This document shows, piece after piece, positions 34,124 through 42,743 of a stretch of DNA of 64,000 bases. Under the pieces are notes generated by a model. That model saw only the letters and a program-made list of their open reading frames with translations. It had not been told where the DNA came from and did not search any database. Source of the stretch: Streptomyces griseus subsp. griseus (GTDB lineage Bacteria > Actinomycetota > Actinomycetes > Streptomycetales > Streptomycetaceae); the NCBI RefSeq assembly GCF_000720255.1, contig NZ_JOJE01000025.1, positions 47,946 through 111,945 on the forward strand, given 5' to 3'. A program made the position numbers and the translations under genes. Within the stretch, counting starts at the first letter, position 1; each line of letters begins with the position of its first letter.

Positions 34124-35142
34124 CCGGCGGGCCCGGCGGCCAGCGCGGCGAGCACCTCGGACCTGCTGGACGGGTCGAGCATGTCGACGTTGGCCCGGAA
34201 GCAGCGGGCCCCCGCCACCAGCTCGGCCAGCCGGCTCCTCATCGTGCCCAGCGCGCCGGTGAACTTCTCGAAGTCCCCGCCGAAGTGCGCGAGGAGGTCG
34301 TCCTTGAGACCGTAGTTGGTCACCGCGGACGCGAACTGCTCCAGGAACAGGACCGTCTGGTCGGGGGAGATGCGCTCGAAGCCGCGGTGGCCGGCCGGGT
34401 CGTGGTCGGTGATCACGATGTTGCGTATCCGGCCGGTGTCCGCGGGTGTGCCGGGGAACAGCAGCTCCGGGGGCGCGAGGTGGTCGCCGCTCTCCACATG
34501 GGGAGTGAGCCGGTGCCGTTCGATGAGCTCGTCGAAGTCGGCACCGCGCCGGATCCGGACCGTGGACGGGACGGCGAAGGCGACCCCGTCCCGCACCAGG
34601 ACGTGGGTGTTCGTCAGGAACCGGGCCCCGGCGCGGCACGCCTGGGTCAAGAAGACCGTCTTGCCGCCGCCGTTGGGGCCGACGAGAAGCGTGGCGCTGC
34701 CGTCGTCGAAGGCGAACCCGCCCGCCTTGAGGTGGAGGTAGCCGTGGTCGACGGCGAAGTCGGTCAGGATCCGCTTGACGAAGTAGGGCCAGACCGTGCG
34801 CTCCAGCCGGTGCCCGAAGACGTACGACCGGTGTCCCTCGGTGATCAGGTGGGCGGGGGCGCCGAAGATGTGGTTCAGGTAGTAGCCGGCCCTGAACCGC
34901 TTGGCCCGCAGGGTGCGGTCGGCGCGGGCCCGCAGTTCCTCCGGGTCGAAGGCGTCCCGGTCGAGGTCCACGCAGTGGATCTCGTAGTCGGCGGGTTCAC
35001 CGGCCTCGGTGGGCGGCACTTCGCGGGAGAAGTACGCGTAGGCGTCGAACTCGGGCAGGTTGGAGGAGATCCTGATCTTCAGCAGGTTCAGGTCCACCAG
35101 CTTCGACGAACGCCTGGGCAGCTCGCGCAGGTTCAAGGTCAT
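34120..35142 (-). CDS. P-loop protein, HPr-kinase-like
   Basis: The product has 340 residues and contains one Walker A motif (TLLVGPNGGGKTVFLTQACRAG) near residue 152, followed by a strand and NTHVLVRDG, as in HPr kinase-like proteins encoded in natural-product clusters. Residues 1-140 form an unrecognised N-terminal domain, and residues about 210-340 a helical tail. It overlaps both neighbours (carrier protein and EamA) by four bases. A role as a second kinase step for self-resistance, analogous to FomB, is possible, but nothing in the sequence proves it. Confidence 0.7.
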   Translation of the reverse strand: MTLNLRELPRRSSKLVDLNLLKIRISSNLPEFDAYAYFSREVPPTEAGEPADYEIHCVDLDRDAFDPEELRARADRTLRAKRFRAGYYLNHIFGAPAHLITEGHRSYVFGHRLERTVWPYFVKRILTDFAVDHGYLHLKAGGFAFDDGSATLLVGPNGGGKTVFLTQACRAGARFLTNTHVLVRDGVAFAVPSTVRIRRGADFDELIERHRLTPHVESGDHLAPPELLFPGTPADTGRIRNIVITDHDPAGHRGFERISPDQTVLFLEQFASAVTNYGLKDDLLAHFGGDFEKFTGALGTMRSRLAELVAGARCFRANVDMLDPSSRSEVLAALAAGPAG

Positions 35143-35399
35143 GAGCGCACCAGGCTGTCGACCGCCGCGACGATCCGGCCGACGGTCGAGAAGGTCTCCC
35201 GGGTGAGCAGGGCGTCGGGGAACTCGATGTCGAAGGTGTCCTCCAGACCCGCCATCAGGGACACGCTGCCCAGCGAGTCAAGGCCGGCCTGCCACAGGTC
35301 GGTGTCGGGGCCGATGGCCGCGGGGTCCGCGGACGGGCCGAGGAGGGGCAGCAGGATCTCCCGGACCGCCTGCTCCAGGGCCGTGGTCGTCTCTTCCAT
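35139..35399 (-). CDS. Peptidyl/acyl carrier protein
   Basis: An 86-residue carrier protein with the phosphopantetheine serine in the motif AGLDSLGSVSLM at about residues 40-51. The flanking acidic helices are typical. It is free-standing, so the adenylation and condensation proteins of the cluster must act on it in trans. The ATG at 35399 follows AAAGGAAC. Overlaps with the downstream gene (GTGA/ATGA) place it in the operon. Confidence 0.92.
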   Translation of the reverse strand: MEETTTALEQAVREILLPLLGPSADPAAIGPDTDLWQAGLDSLGSVSLMAGLEDTFDIEFPDALLTRETFSTVGRIVAAVDSLVRS

Positions 35400-35425
35400 G
35401 ACGCGTGTTCCTTTCGGGCCGGGGC

Positions 35426-35974
35426 TCAGGCGACCGCTTCGGCGCGGAAGCGCTCGACCACCTGCTGCGGGGTCCACTGCACGCGCCGGCCGGCGTGCGC
35501 GCCGCGCGGGGCGCACTTCACGTGCACCAGGGACGTGACACCGCGCTCGGGCCGCACGGCCGCCAGGCCCTCGGCCGAGTCGACGCTGAACGCGGCCGAG
35601 TAGCCCGCGGCGAGGGCGAGGGCGGCGGGGTCACCGATGCGGACCGGGCGCTGGCCGCCGGTGCTCTCGTGCAGTCCGTTGTCGAGCACCACGTGGACCA
35701 GGTCGGGGGCGTGCTCGGCGATCAACGGCAGCACGCTGAGGTTCATCGCGAAGGAGCCGTCGCCGTCGAGGACCACCACGTGCTTGTCGGGGCGCGCCAG
35801 GGCCACACCCAGACCGACGGGGGCGGCCATGCCCATGGAGCCGACCAGGTAGAGGTTCTGCGGCCGGTCGGCGGTGTTGTAGAGGTCGCGGGTGATGAAC
35901 CCGCAGGTCGACACATACAGCGAGGTGGGGAACTTCTCCGTGACCTCGCGGATCGCGTCCTGGATACCGAACAT
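35426..35974 (-). CDS. Phosphonopyruvate decarboxylase, beta (TPP-binding) subunit
   Basis: The product has 182 residues and is the C-terminal half of a thiamine-diphosphate decarboxylase. The cofactor motif is VVVLDGDGSFAMNLSVL (GDG followed at about 27 residues by DNG in VVLDNGLHESTGGQ). It must pair with the alpha subunit encoded immediately upstream, two bases away. Phosphonopyruvate decarboxylation makes the PEP mutase equilibrium irreversible and gives phosphonoacetaldehyde. Sulfopyruvate decarboxylase is also split in this way, but the pepM context decides the call. Confidence 0.9.
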   Translation of the reverse strand: MFGIQDAIREVTEKFPTSLYVSTCGFITRDLYNTADRPQNLYLVGSMGMAAPVGLGVALARPDKHVVVLDGDGSFAMNLSVLPLIAEHAPDLVHVVLDNGLHESTGGQRPVRIGDPAALALAAGYSAAFSVDSAEGLAAVRPERGVTSLVHVKCAPRGAHAGRRVQWTPQQVVERFRAEAVA

Positions 35975-35976
35975 GG

Positions 35977-36519
35977 TCAGATGCCTTCCTTCACGATGAG
36001 GACGGGGGTGAACCGGCCGTCCTCGGCCTTCGCCAGGCACCGGTCGACCGAGGCGTAGGGCTTCTCCGGGTCGAAGACCGTGTGCTTCAGGTCGAACACG
36101 TCCAGCAGATTGGTCAGTTCACGGCCGATCACGTCGTGTTCCACCGCGTCGTTGCCGTCGTGACCGCGCCAGCTGACGATCAACGGCACATGCAGGTCGT
36201 AGATCAGGTTCAGCGACGTCAGCACGTTCAGCGAGTAGCCGAGACCGGAGTTCTGCATGAGGACCACGGGCCTCGCTCCGGCGGCGGCGAGCCCCGAGGC
36301 GACGCCGAGCGCGGAGTCCTCACGCGGCGCCGGCAGATAGGTCAGGCCATCGGCGAGCGGTGCCTGCTTGCCTTCGAGCACGTTGAACACGCCCTTGAGC
36401 AGCGAGCAGGGCACCCCGGTGAAGTGGGTGAACCCCCGCTCGGCGAAGGCCCGGACAAGCTGCTGTGCGGGGGTTTCCAGCTGCCCGGCCGGTGCCGGTT
36501 CGATCTGGGTGACGGTCAT
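35977..36519 (-). CDS. Phosphonopyruvate decarboxylase, alpha subunit
   Basis: The product has 180 residues and is the N-terminal (pyrimidine-binding) half. The block FTHFTGVPCSLLKGVFNVLE matches phosphonopyruvate decarboxylases, and EDSALGVASGLAAAGARPVVLMQNSGLG follows, with the catalytic glutamate in ED. Its TGA is two bases from the ATG of the beta subunit, so the subunits are co-translated. Most phosphonate clusters encode a single chain of about 370-380 residues, so the split is unusual. Confidence 0.9.
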   Translation of the reverse strand: MTVTQIEPAPAGQLETPAQQLVRAFAERGFTHFTGVPCSLLKGVFNVLEGKQAPLADGLTYLPAPREDSALGVASGLAAAGARPVVLMQNSGLGYSLNVLTSLNLIYDLHVPLIVSWRGHDGNDAVEHDVIGRELTNLLDVFDLKHTVFDPEKPYASVDRCLAKAEDGRFTPVLIVKEGI

Positions 36520-36582
36520 GACGTGAACTCACTTCCGGGGTACGGGTGCCGCGCGCCCCGACGGGCGCGCGGCACGGGCCGG

Positions 36583-37308
36583 TTACGGCCAGGCGTTCAG
36601 TTCGGGCAGGGCGGCGGCTGTCGTGGTGGGCGCCACGGAGTGGGGGCGGCCCGAGATCCAGGCGGCCAGCGACCGCAGGGAACCGCGGACCTCGGTGCCG
36701 TCGCCGGCGCCCTTGCGCCATTCCTGCCCGGTGTCCTCGGCGACGAGGACGGTGCCCTCGGGCAGCCGGGGCTGCAGGAACGAGACGACATGGGCCGAGA
36801 GCGCGGCGCTCCAGTCCTCGGAGCGGTGGCCCGCGCCGAGGTCGACGCCGTGCAGTTCGGTCTCCCGCCACCACGCCAACTGCGTCGCGAACAGCGGCGA
36901 GTTGCGGTACGCGCAGGGCAGGTCCCAGCCGTCGGGGCCGAGCGCCGCCCACGCCTCCTCCAGGGCGGTCAGGCCCTCCTCCAGCTGCTCGCGCAGCCAT
37001 TCCACGGGGCGGTCGTGCAGCTCCTCGATGCGCCGGTCACGGGTGGGCCGGCCGCCGTCGTACACCTCGATGGTGCGGCCCTCGACGGCGTACCGGGCCT
37101 GCCGGGCGAAGGCCCTGGAGAGGTCCGCGAGGTGGATCAGGACGTGGCCCCGGGTCCAGCCGGGCAGTTCGATCGCCGCGCGGGCGTCCTGCTCGGTGAG
37201 TCCGGCCGCCTCGGCGCGCAGCCGCTCGTGGGCCGCGGTGATCTCCTTCAGCCGCTCCGGGATCTCGATGCCGCCGTACTCCGGGGCGTTGTAGGGGGTG
37301 TTGCTCAT
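36583..37308 (-). CDS. DinB/mycothiol-dependent maleylpyruvate-isomerase-type protein
   Basis: The product has 241 residues. The fold is the four-helix DinB bundle with the PGWTRGHVLIHLADLSRAFARQ metal block (His in HVLIHL) and a second His in WWRETELHGVDLG, which form the usual three-His metal site. Family enzymes use mycothiol as a thiol cofactor or co-substrate. In a biosynthetic cluster it may conjugate or release mycothiol from an activated intermediate. It overlaps the FAD enzyme gene by four bases (ATGA). Confidence 0.85.
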   Translation of the reverse strand: MSNTPYNAPEYGGIEIPERLKEITAAHERLRAEAAGLTEQDARAAIELPGWTRGHVLIHLADLSRAFARQARYAVEGRTIEVYDGGRPTRDRRIEELHDRPVEWLREQLEEGLTALEEAWAALGPDGWDLPCAYRNSPLFATQLAWWRETELHGVDLGAGHRSEDWSAALSAHVVSFLQPRLPEGTVLVAEDTGQEWRKGAGDGTEVRGSLRSLAAWISGRPHSVAPTTTAAALPELNAWP

Positions 37309-39557
37309 GCCGGGGTCCTTTCGATGTCCTTCGTCTCCGTGCCGGCCGGGGCCCCCTGCGGCATGAACGCGTTGATCCAGCACAGGATGTCCCGGATGAC
37401 GTGGTGGTCCTTGTTCGGACGGAGAGCGCCGATCTGGTGGTACATCACACCTTCGCTGGGCGGGCCCAGGAAAGTGATCCGCGACTCGACCGTGCCATCC
37501 GCCCGCACCGGATGGAACTCGGGGGTCAGGTCCAGGCCACCGGGCACGAAGTCGCCCTCTCCCACACCGGGGTTGGTCCACTTCCGTACCAGTCCGCGGC
37601 GCAGCAGGTTGGGATAGACCGGCATCACGTCGCGCTCCGCGTCGAAGGAGTGCACACGGGCGTCCACCAGCACGTCGGCCTGTCGTACGGTGCCGGTCAC
37701 CGGGCCGGTCACCCGGAACCGGCCGCTGTCCTCGTCGGTTTCGACGCGGGCGCCGGGGCCGGCCGAGATGTCGACGTGGCCGGAGCGGATGAGCGCGGTC
37801 ACCTTCTCCATGGCCTCGACCGAGGCGCCCTGGCAGAGCCGGTTGTGGTGCGGGGTGTACACGCCGAGGAAGGTGCGGTGGGAGGAGGCGCGCAGTCCGC
37901 CGAAGTCGACCGCGTCGATCACCACCCCGCGCAGGTCGCGCCAGGCCGCGTCGGCGGCGGCCTTCGCCGGGTTGCTCAGGTTGCCCTGGGCCGCCCAGCG
38001 GATGTCCACGTCGAGGAAGTCGAGGAAGGTCTCGACGTATTCCTCGGCGTTCGCGTAGCCGCTGCGCGGGACGGGGCTGATCGTCCGCTCCCAGGAGAAG
38101 CGGTGCTCGGCGGCGCGCCGGGGGTGCCGCCACGGGGACTCGGCGGCGGCCACCGCGGCCGCGAACTGCTCGGGGACGTCGGCCAGGTCGAGCAGTTTGG
38201 CGGCCTGGTCGGCGCCGTGCACCACGGTGAGGAAGGAAGCGAGCAGACCGGCGAGCGGCGGCTGCCCGTCCCGCGGAGCGCCGGCCGGGGCCGTGCGGCC
38301 CGCCAGTGCCTCGTCCACCCGGGCGGCGGCGGACCGCGCCAGCTCCTCCAGCGGGGCCAGCAGGAACGCGGCCGCCTCCTGGTGGTCCGCGAACGCGTCG
38401 GCGTCCGCGAGGAACTTGTCGTACGCCGGCCGGGCCGCGCGGATCGCCGCCGCACGGAACTCCGTGCCGTACAGGGTGCCGTAGTAGATGAGCGACATCT
38501 CGAGCAGGATCAGCGGGAAGACGTGCGCCTCGAAGTCGAGCTGGCGCTTTTCGTGGCCGCCGATGACGTTGGGTACGCCCACCGTGGCGCGCAGTTCGGC
38601 CACGGCGGCCGTGGTGAGGAACGGACCCTTGTACTCAAGGGTCGCGATGTCGCGTTCCTTCTCGTTGTACGGGCGCGCGAAGGTGAACAGTCCGGAGCGG
38701 CTGAAGGCGACGACGGAGTCGGGCTCGCGTCCGCACGGCCGGTACTCCAGCCGGCCGTCCGGGCCGCGCTCGAAGGTGCCGCCCCTGCCCTCCGTGAGGT
38801 ACAGCAGCACGTCGATACCGGTGAGCCCCATGCCCAGGCAGGCCACGGTGGTCCCGGGGCCGGTGCGGGCCGGGTCGAGGGACCGCTCCAACGGGTAGGC
38901 GTTCGGGATCAGATGGGCCTGGTGCCGGGCGGCGAAGTCCGCCCAGGCGGCCTGCCGCGGATCGAGTTCGGGCCGGTTGGAGGAATGACCCGTGAGCATG
39001 AGGACGTAGTCCGCCTCGTACGGCGTGGCTCCGTCCGCGGTGAGGATCCCGAACCGCTCGCCGCGCTCCTCCAGGTCCACCACTTCGGACCGCCTGAGCG
39101 TCACCGAGACGCCCTCGGCCGCGCTCAGGATGGCGACGTACTGGGTGAACTGGTCCTTCAGGGCGAGGCCGTGCAGGTAGCGCTTGGGCCAGTCCTCCGC
39201 GACCAGGTCGAAGCGCGCGTCGCCGGTCTCCTGGAACTTCCTGCGGCACCACTGCAGGAAGGTGGGCCGCTCGTCGGCCGTGAGCAGCGGGCCGGCCTCC
39301 ACGACGCTCTCGTCGGCGGCGAACGCCACCTGGCCCACGACCCGGTTGAGATAGCTGGTTTTGGTCTGGTCGGGGCTGTGCACCTGGCCGGGGCCGAACT
39401 CGCCCGAGAGGTCGTAGATCGCGATCTCCAGGGGCACCGGCCGGTCGTTGGCGCGCACCAGAGCGGCGAGACGTTCCAGCACGTAGGTGCAGGTGGGTCC
39501 GCCGCCCACGATGGCCAGGTGAATCGGTGCAGTGGCTGGGGAGTTGTCGGTCGTCAC
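37305..39557 (-). CDS. Large FAD/NAD(P)-binding protein (PF13454-type)
   Basis: The product has 750 residues. The N-terminal IHLAIVGGGPTCTYVLERLAAL is a Rossmann FAD motif, followed by GPGQVHSPDQTKTSYLNR and a second NAD(P)-type glycine block TVACLGMGLTGIDVLLYL. The C-terminal half has GASVEAMEKVTALIRSGHVDI and a long unrecognised region. Some members of this flavoprotein group oxidise amines or amino acids. A role in N-oxidation of the aminoethylphosphonate or diaminopropionate nitrogen is inference. It is four bases from the aminotransferase gene. Confidence 0.8.
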   Translation of the reverse strand: MTTDNSPATAPIHLAIVGGGPTCTYVLERLAALVRANDRPVPLEIAIYDLSGEFGPGQVHSPDQTKTSYLNRVVGQVAFAADESVVEAGPLLTADERPTFLQWCRRKFQETGDARFDLVAEDWPKRYLHGLALKDQFTQYVAILSAAEGVSVTLRRSEVVDLEERGERFGILTADGATPYEADYVLMLTGHSSNRPELDPRQAAWADFAARHQAHLIPNAYPLERSLDPARTGPGTTVACLGMGLTGIDVLLYLTEGRGGTFERGPDGRLEYRPCGREPDSVVAFSRSGLFTFARPYNEKERDIATLEYKGPFLTTAAVAELRATVGVPNVIGGHEKRQLDFEAHVFPLILLEMSLIYYGTLYGTEFRAAAIRAARPAYDKFLADADAFADHQEAAAFLLAPLEELARSAAARVDEALAGRTAPAGAPRDGQPPLAGLLASFLTVVHGADQAAKLLDLADVPEQFAAAVAAAESPWRHPRRAAEHRFSWERTISPVPRSGYANAEEYVETFLDFLDVDIRWAAQGNLSNPAKAAADAAWRDLRGVVIDAVDFGGLRASSHRTFLGVYTPHHNRLCQGASVEAMEKVTALIRSGHVDISAGPGARVETDEDSGRFRVTGPVTGTVRQADVLVDARVHSFDAERDVMPVYPNLLRRGLVRKWTNPGVGEGDFVPGGLDLTPEFHPVRADGTVESRITFLGPPSEGVMYHQIGALRPNKDHHVIRDILCWINAFMPQGAPAGTETKDIERTPA

Positions 39558-39561
39558 CGGT

Positions 39562-40689
39562 TCACCACTCCTTTTTCTCGGTCTCGTGCTTGCTCAGGAC
39601 GTCGTCGAACGCGGCGAAGAAGCCGGCGATGTCGGCCGCGGTGAGCTGGCCCATGTTGGCCAGCCGGAACACTCCGGCGGACTTCGCCTGGGTGGCGTAG
39701 ATGACGTAGCCGCGCTCCTTGAGCCCGTCGTGGAGTTCGTCGTACGTCAGGCCGCCCGCGAGATGGGCGTTGGTGATCGAGGCGGCCCGCTGGTGCGGGG
39801 GGAGGAGCAGTTCGATGCCGCGCTGCTCGAGGCCCTCGCGGATCTCCCGGGCCCGGTCCGTGTAACGGCGGCCGCGGGCGGCCACGCCCTCCTCCAGGGT
39901 CAGGTCCAGCGCGGTGTCGAGGGCGCGCAGGACCTGCAGGGCCGGGGTGAACTGGGGGCTGCGGTCGAGGACCTGGGCGCGGTAGCCCGCGAACAGGTCG
40001 AAGTAGAAGGTGCGTGCGGGCAGCGGCTCCAGCGCGGCGAGGCGTTCGCGCGGGGCGCAGACGAAGCTGATCCCGGGCAGCCCCTCCAGGCACTTGTTCG
40101 CGGTGCCGACGCACCAGTCGACGTGGTCGGCGACGACGTCGAGCTCCTCGGCGCCCAGGCTGCTGATGGCGTCGACGATCAGCGACCGGCCGTGCCGGGC
40201 GACGACGTCGCCCAGCTCACGCAGGGGGTTGAGCATGCCGGTGCTGGTCTCGTGGTGGACCATGCCGACGTGCGTGACGCCGGGGTTCTCGCCCAGAAAG
40301 CGGTCGACCGTCTCGGGCGTGATCGGATTGGCCCACCCGAATTCGAGATGGTCCACGTCGATGCCGTGGACTCGGGCGATGCGCAGCAGCCGTTCGCCGT
40401 AGTGGCCGTTGTCGAGGACGAGGAGCCGCCCGTCGGCCGGTACGACGGAGCTGACGACCATCTCCAGGGCCGCCGTGCCCGAGCCCGTGAGCAGCACGGC
40501 GGTGTGCGAGTCGCCGCCGCCGCACACCTCGACGATCTTGTCGGCCACGGCGACCAGGAGCTCCTGGGCCTCGGGTTCGCGGTGGCACTCGTCGGGCGAG
40601 GCGATGGCGGCGCGGACCCGGTCGTGCACATTGACCGGACCCGGGTTCAGCAGGACGACCCGGTCTCGCCGGTCGGGCGCGGTGGTCAT
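39562..40689 (-). CDS. PhnW-like class V aminotransferase (AEP-type)
   Basis: The product has 375 residues from the ATG at 40689, which overlaps the kinase stop (ATGA). The fold-type I PLP site has the Lys in CVGTANKCLEGLPGISF, preceded by VDAISSLGAEELDV. It matches 2-aminoethylphosphonate-pyruvate aminotransferases (VVLLNPGPVNVHDRVR at the start). In this setting it would convert phosphonoacetaldehyde to AEP, giving the amino-phosphonate unit. The reverse direction is known in catabolic operons, which this is not. The longer frame upstream is a shadow of the kinase gene. Confidence 0.9.
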   Translation of the reverse strand: MTTAPDRRDRVVLLNPGPVNVHDRVRAAIASPDECHREPEAQELLVAVADKIVEVCGGGDSHTAVLLTGSGTAALEMVVSSVVPADGRLLVLDNGHYGERLLRIARVHGIDVDHLEFGWANPITPETVDRFLGENPGVTHVGMVHHETSTGMLNPLRELGDVVARHGRSLIVDAISSLGAEELDVVADHVDWCVGTANKCLEGLPGISFVCAPRERLAALEPLPARTFYFDLFAGYRAQVLDRSPQFTPALQVLRALDTALDLTLEEGVAARGRRYTDRAREIREGLEQRGIELLLPPHQRAASITNAHLAGGLTYDELHDGLKERGYVIYATQAKSAGVFRLANMGQLTAADIAGFFAAFDDVLSKHETEKKEW

Positions 40690-41558
40690 GGGGCGTTCTC
40701 CAGGAAGAGGGCGGGTGAGAGGGTGCCGTCGGCCGGGGCGCGCCGCGAGATCAGCGTGCGCGGGGCGTCTCGCGGCCAGTCCGGCAGCGGGGCGAACAGG
40801 TGCCTGAGGTCGGCCGCCGTGCGGTCGCCGCGGGTGATGACGCACTCGGCGCCGCGCCGGGCGGAGTCGGCCAGCGCCTCGACCTTGCCCTCCATGGCAC
40901 CGGTGGCATCCCATGCGTCCGTCCAGAACAGGGCGTGTGCGGCAGCCAGGTCGTCGGGATCGAGGTGGGCGAGCACCGGGGACCCGGGGCCCCCGGTGTG
41001 GATGCCGTCGACATCGGTGAGGGCCACCACCCGGACCGGGCCCAGGCCCAGGCCCAGCAGGACGGCGGGTACGTCGTCGCTGCTGAGGATGCGCAGGGTG
41101 CCCTCGGCGGTGACGTAGCAGTCGCTGGACAGCACGGGCAGCGCGCCCTGGGCGAGCAGCCGGCCGACGACCGCGGTGTGGCAGGCCCGGGTGCCGTCGG
41201 GGCGCTCCTCGAGCATGGAGGTGACCTGGAGCGGGACGGCCCGCACGCCCCTGGCGCGCAGCCGGGTCGTCCACGCCCAGCGCATCAGGAACGCCGGTTC
41301 GGTCAGGGCGACGGCGGCGTACGGGTCGTCCTTGGCCGCTTTGATCCGCAGCCCGACCGGGTGGCAGAGCGCTCCGCCCCCGGTCACCAGGACCACCCGG
41401 CCGGGGAAGGCGGCGACCAGGTCCGCGAGCAGTGCGGCGTAGTCGTCGATCGCCGTGTAGTCGGTCTCGCCGGTGTGCCGCTTGTCGGAGAGGAGGCTGC
41501 CGCCGACCTTCAGGACGAGCAGCCCCGGCTCACCGGCCCGCGCGCCGGGGCCGGTCAC
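40686..41558 (-). CDS. Amino-acid-kinase-fold kinase, FomA/isopentenyl-phosphate-kinase-like
   Basis: The product has 290 residues and starts at a GTG overlapping the previous stop. Hallmarks are LLVLKVGGSLLSDK at the N-terminus, VVLVTGGGALCHPVG, and VVALTDVDGIHTG with GAMEGKVEAL near the end. These fit the IPK/FomA branch of the amino-acid kinase family. FomA phosphorylates fosfomycin on its phosphonate and protects the producer. In a phosphonate cluster, a self-resistance or activation kinase is the best reading. The substrate cannot be read from the sequence. Confidence 0.85.
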   Translation of the reverse strand: MTGPGARAGEPGLLVLKVGGSLLSDKRHTGETDYTAIDDYAALLADLVAAFPGRVVLVTGGGALCHPVGLRIKAAKDDPYAAVALTEPAFLMRWAWTTRLRARGVRAVPLQVTSMLEERPDGTRACHTAVVGRLLAQGALPVLSSDCYVTAEGTLRILSSDDVPAVLLGLGLGPVRVVALTDVDGIHTGGPGSPVLAHLDPDDLAAAHALFWTDAWDATGAMEGKVEALADSARRGAECVITRGDRTAADLRHLFAPLPDWPRDAPRTLISRRAPADGTLSPALFLENAP

Positions 41559-42742
41559 TGGAGCGGCACATTCGAGGCGGTGCCCGCGGTGTGCCGGCCG
41601 GGGTCGAAGAGACGCGCGAGGAAGCTCTGCTGCCAGCGTGCGGTCTGCCCGTCGAGAGAGCCGTACTGCTCCAGGTAGTCGGTGTCGTCCGGGCGCACCT
41701 TGTCGAGCACCCAGGCGGGCACGGACTGTGGGTACAGCACGGCGGTGAAGTGCAGGGCGTAGTAGACGATCGCCTCGGCACCGACCTGGCGGACCCGCTC
41801 CAGGAACCGCTGCCAGGCGTCGTCGTCGGTGGCCTCGGCCACCAGGCTCAGGTCGAGGAACTTGCTGAGCTGCAGGTCCTGCTTGTTCTCGAAGAAGTGC
41901 AGGCTCACCGCCTCCTTGTGGAGGTGGGAGCACAGGTCGAGCAGCCGGTCGTCCGGGGCCGGGATCCAGGCGGGCACACCGCACAGCACGGCGGGGGCGG
42001 CCCGGTCGAGCAGTTCCTCGGCGGCCACGGAGATGCCGGTCTTCTTCTGGAAGATGTCGTGGCAGATGTCGACGTTGAAGTCGGTGATGTCGGGACGCCC
42101 GCCGGGTTTGCGGTACGGCAGCTGGTTGCTGAGGTTCAGCTTCCAGAACAGCTGCGTCTGGCGGTTGTACGGTTCGATGCGCTCGCCGTCCTCGGCGACC
42201 TGGCCCTGGAGGTAGCCGAGCCGGACGAGCACCTCGTGGGCGGCGGGCGCGTCGTCGCGGGCCAGCAGGACGTCGAGGTCCGCGATGCGACGCAGCGCCG
42301 GGTCGTGGTACTCGCCCTCGCCGAGGGAGAAGCCCTTGCGGACCGCGAACGGCAGTCCGGCGGCGGTGAGTTCGGCGAAGACCCGGCCGAATTCGTCGGC
42401 GAGTGCCTGGTTGCGGGCGCGGTTGCTCAGGTAGGCGCCGATGAACACCCAGGCGTAGGGGAAGCCGGGGGACTCCCCCGCCTTGCGGTCCAGGCGGTAG
42501 CGGTCGACGTGCCGGCCGATCAGCGGCAGCAGCTTGTGCCAGGCGGCCGCCTCCAGGAAGGCGCCCCAGTCGTGGTCGGGGCGGGCCGCCAGGGCGCGGA
42601 TCTCGGCGACGTCGGCCTCGCTCAGCCGCAGCCGGGCGAGCCTGAGCAGCAGCCGGGCGTGGGTGGGCAGGTCGTCGACGGTCACCTCGGGGACGGCGGG
42701 AGCGTCGGCAGCCGGTACGGGGATCGTGTTCTCGCTTGCCAT
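41555..42742 (-). CDS. Nucleotidyltransferase-fold protein (PF14907-type)
   Basis: This 395-residue protein carries KGFSLGEGEYHDPALRRIADLDVLL, the G-S/D..D-x-D part of a nucleotidyltransferase fold, at residues about 130-155. The PF14907 group is found in several natural-product clusters but has no settled reaction. It lies one base after the adenylation gene and overlaps the kinase, so the three are co-translated. CMP activation of the phosphonate, as in some other phosphonate pathways, is one possibility. Confidence 0.75.
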   Translation of the reverse strand: MASENTIPVPAADAPAVPEVTVDDLPTHARLLLRLARLRLSEADVAEIRALAARPDHDWGAFLEAAAWHKLLPLIGRHVDRYRLDRKAGESPGFPYAWVFIGAYLSNRARNQALADEFGRVFAELTAAGLPFAVRKGFSLGEGEYHDPALRRIADLDVLLARDDAPAAHEVLVRLGYLQGQVAEDGERIEPYNRQTQLFWKLNLSNQLPYRKPGGRPDITDFNVDICHDIFQKKTGISVAAEELLDRAAPAVLCGVPAWIPAPDDRLLDLCSHLHKEAVSLHFFENKQDLQLSKFLDLSLVAEATDDDAWQRFLERVRQVGAEAIVYYALHFTAVLYPQSVPAWVLDKVRPDDTDYLEQYGSLDGQTARWQQSFLARLFDPGRHTAGTASNVPLQ

Positions 42743-42743
42743 G

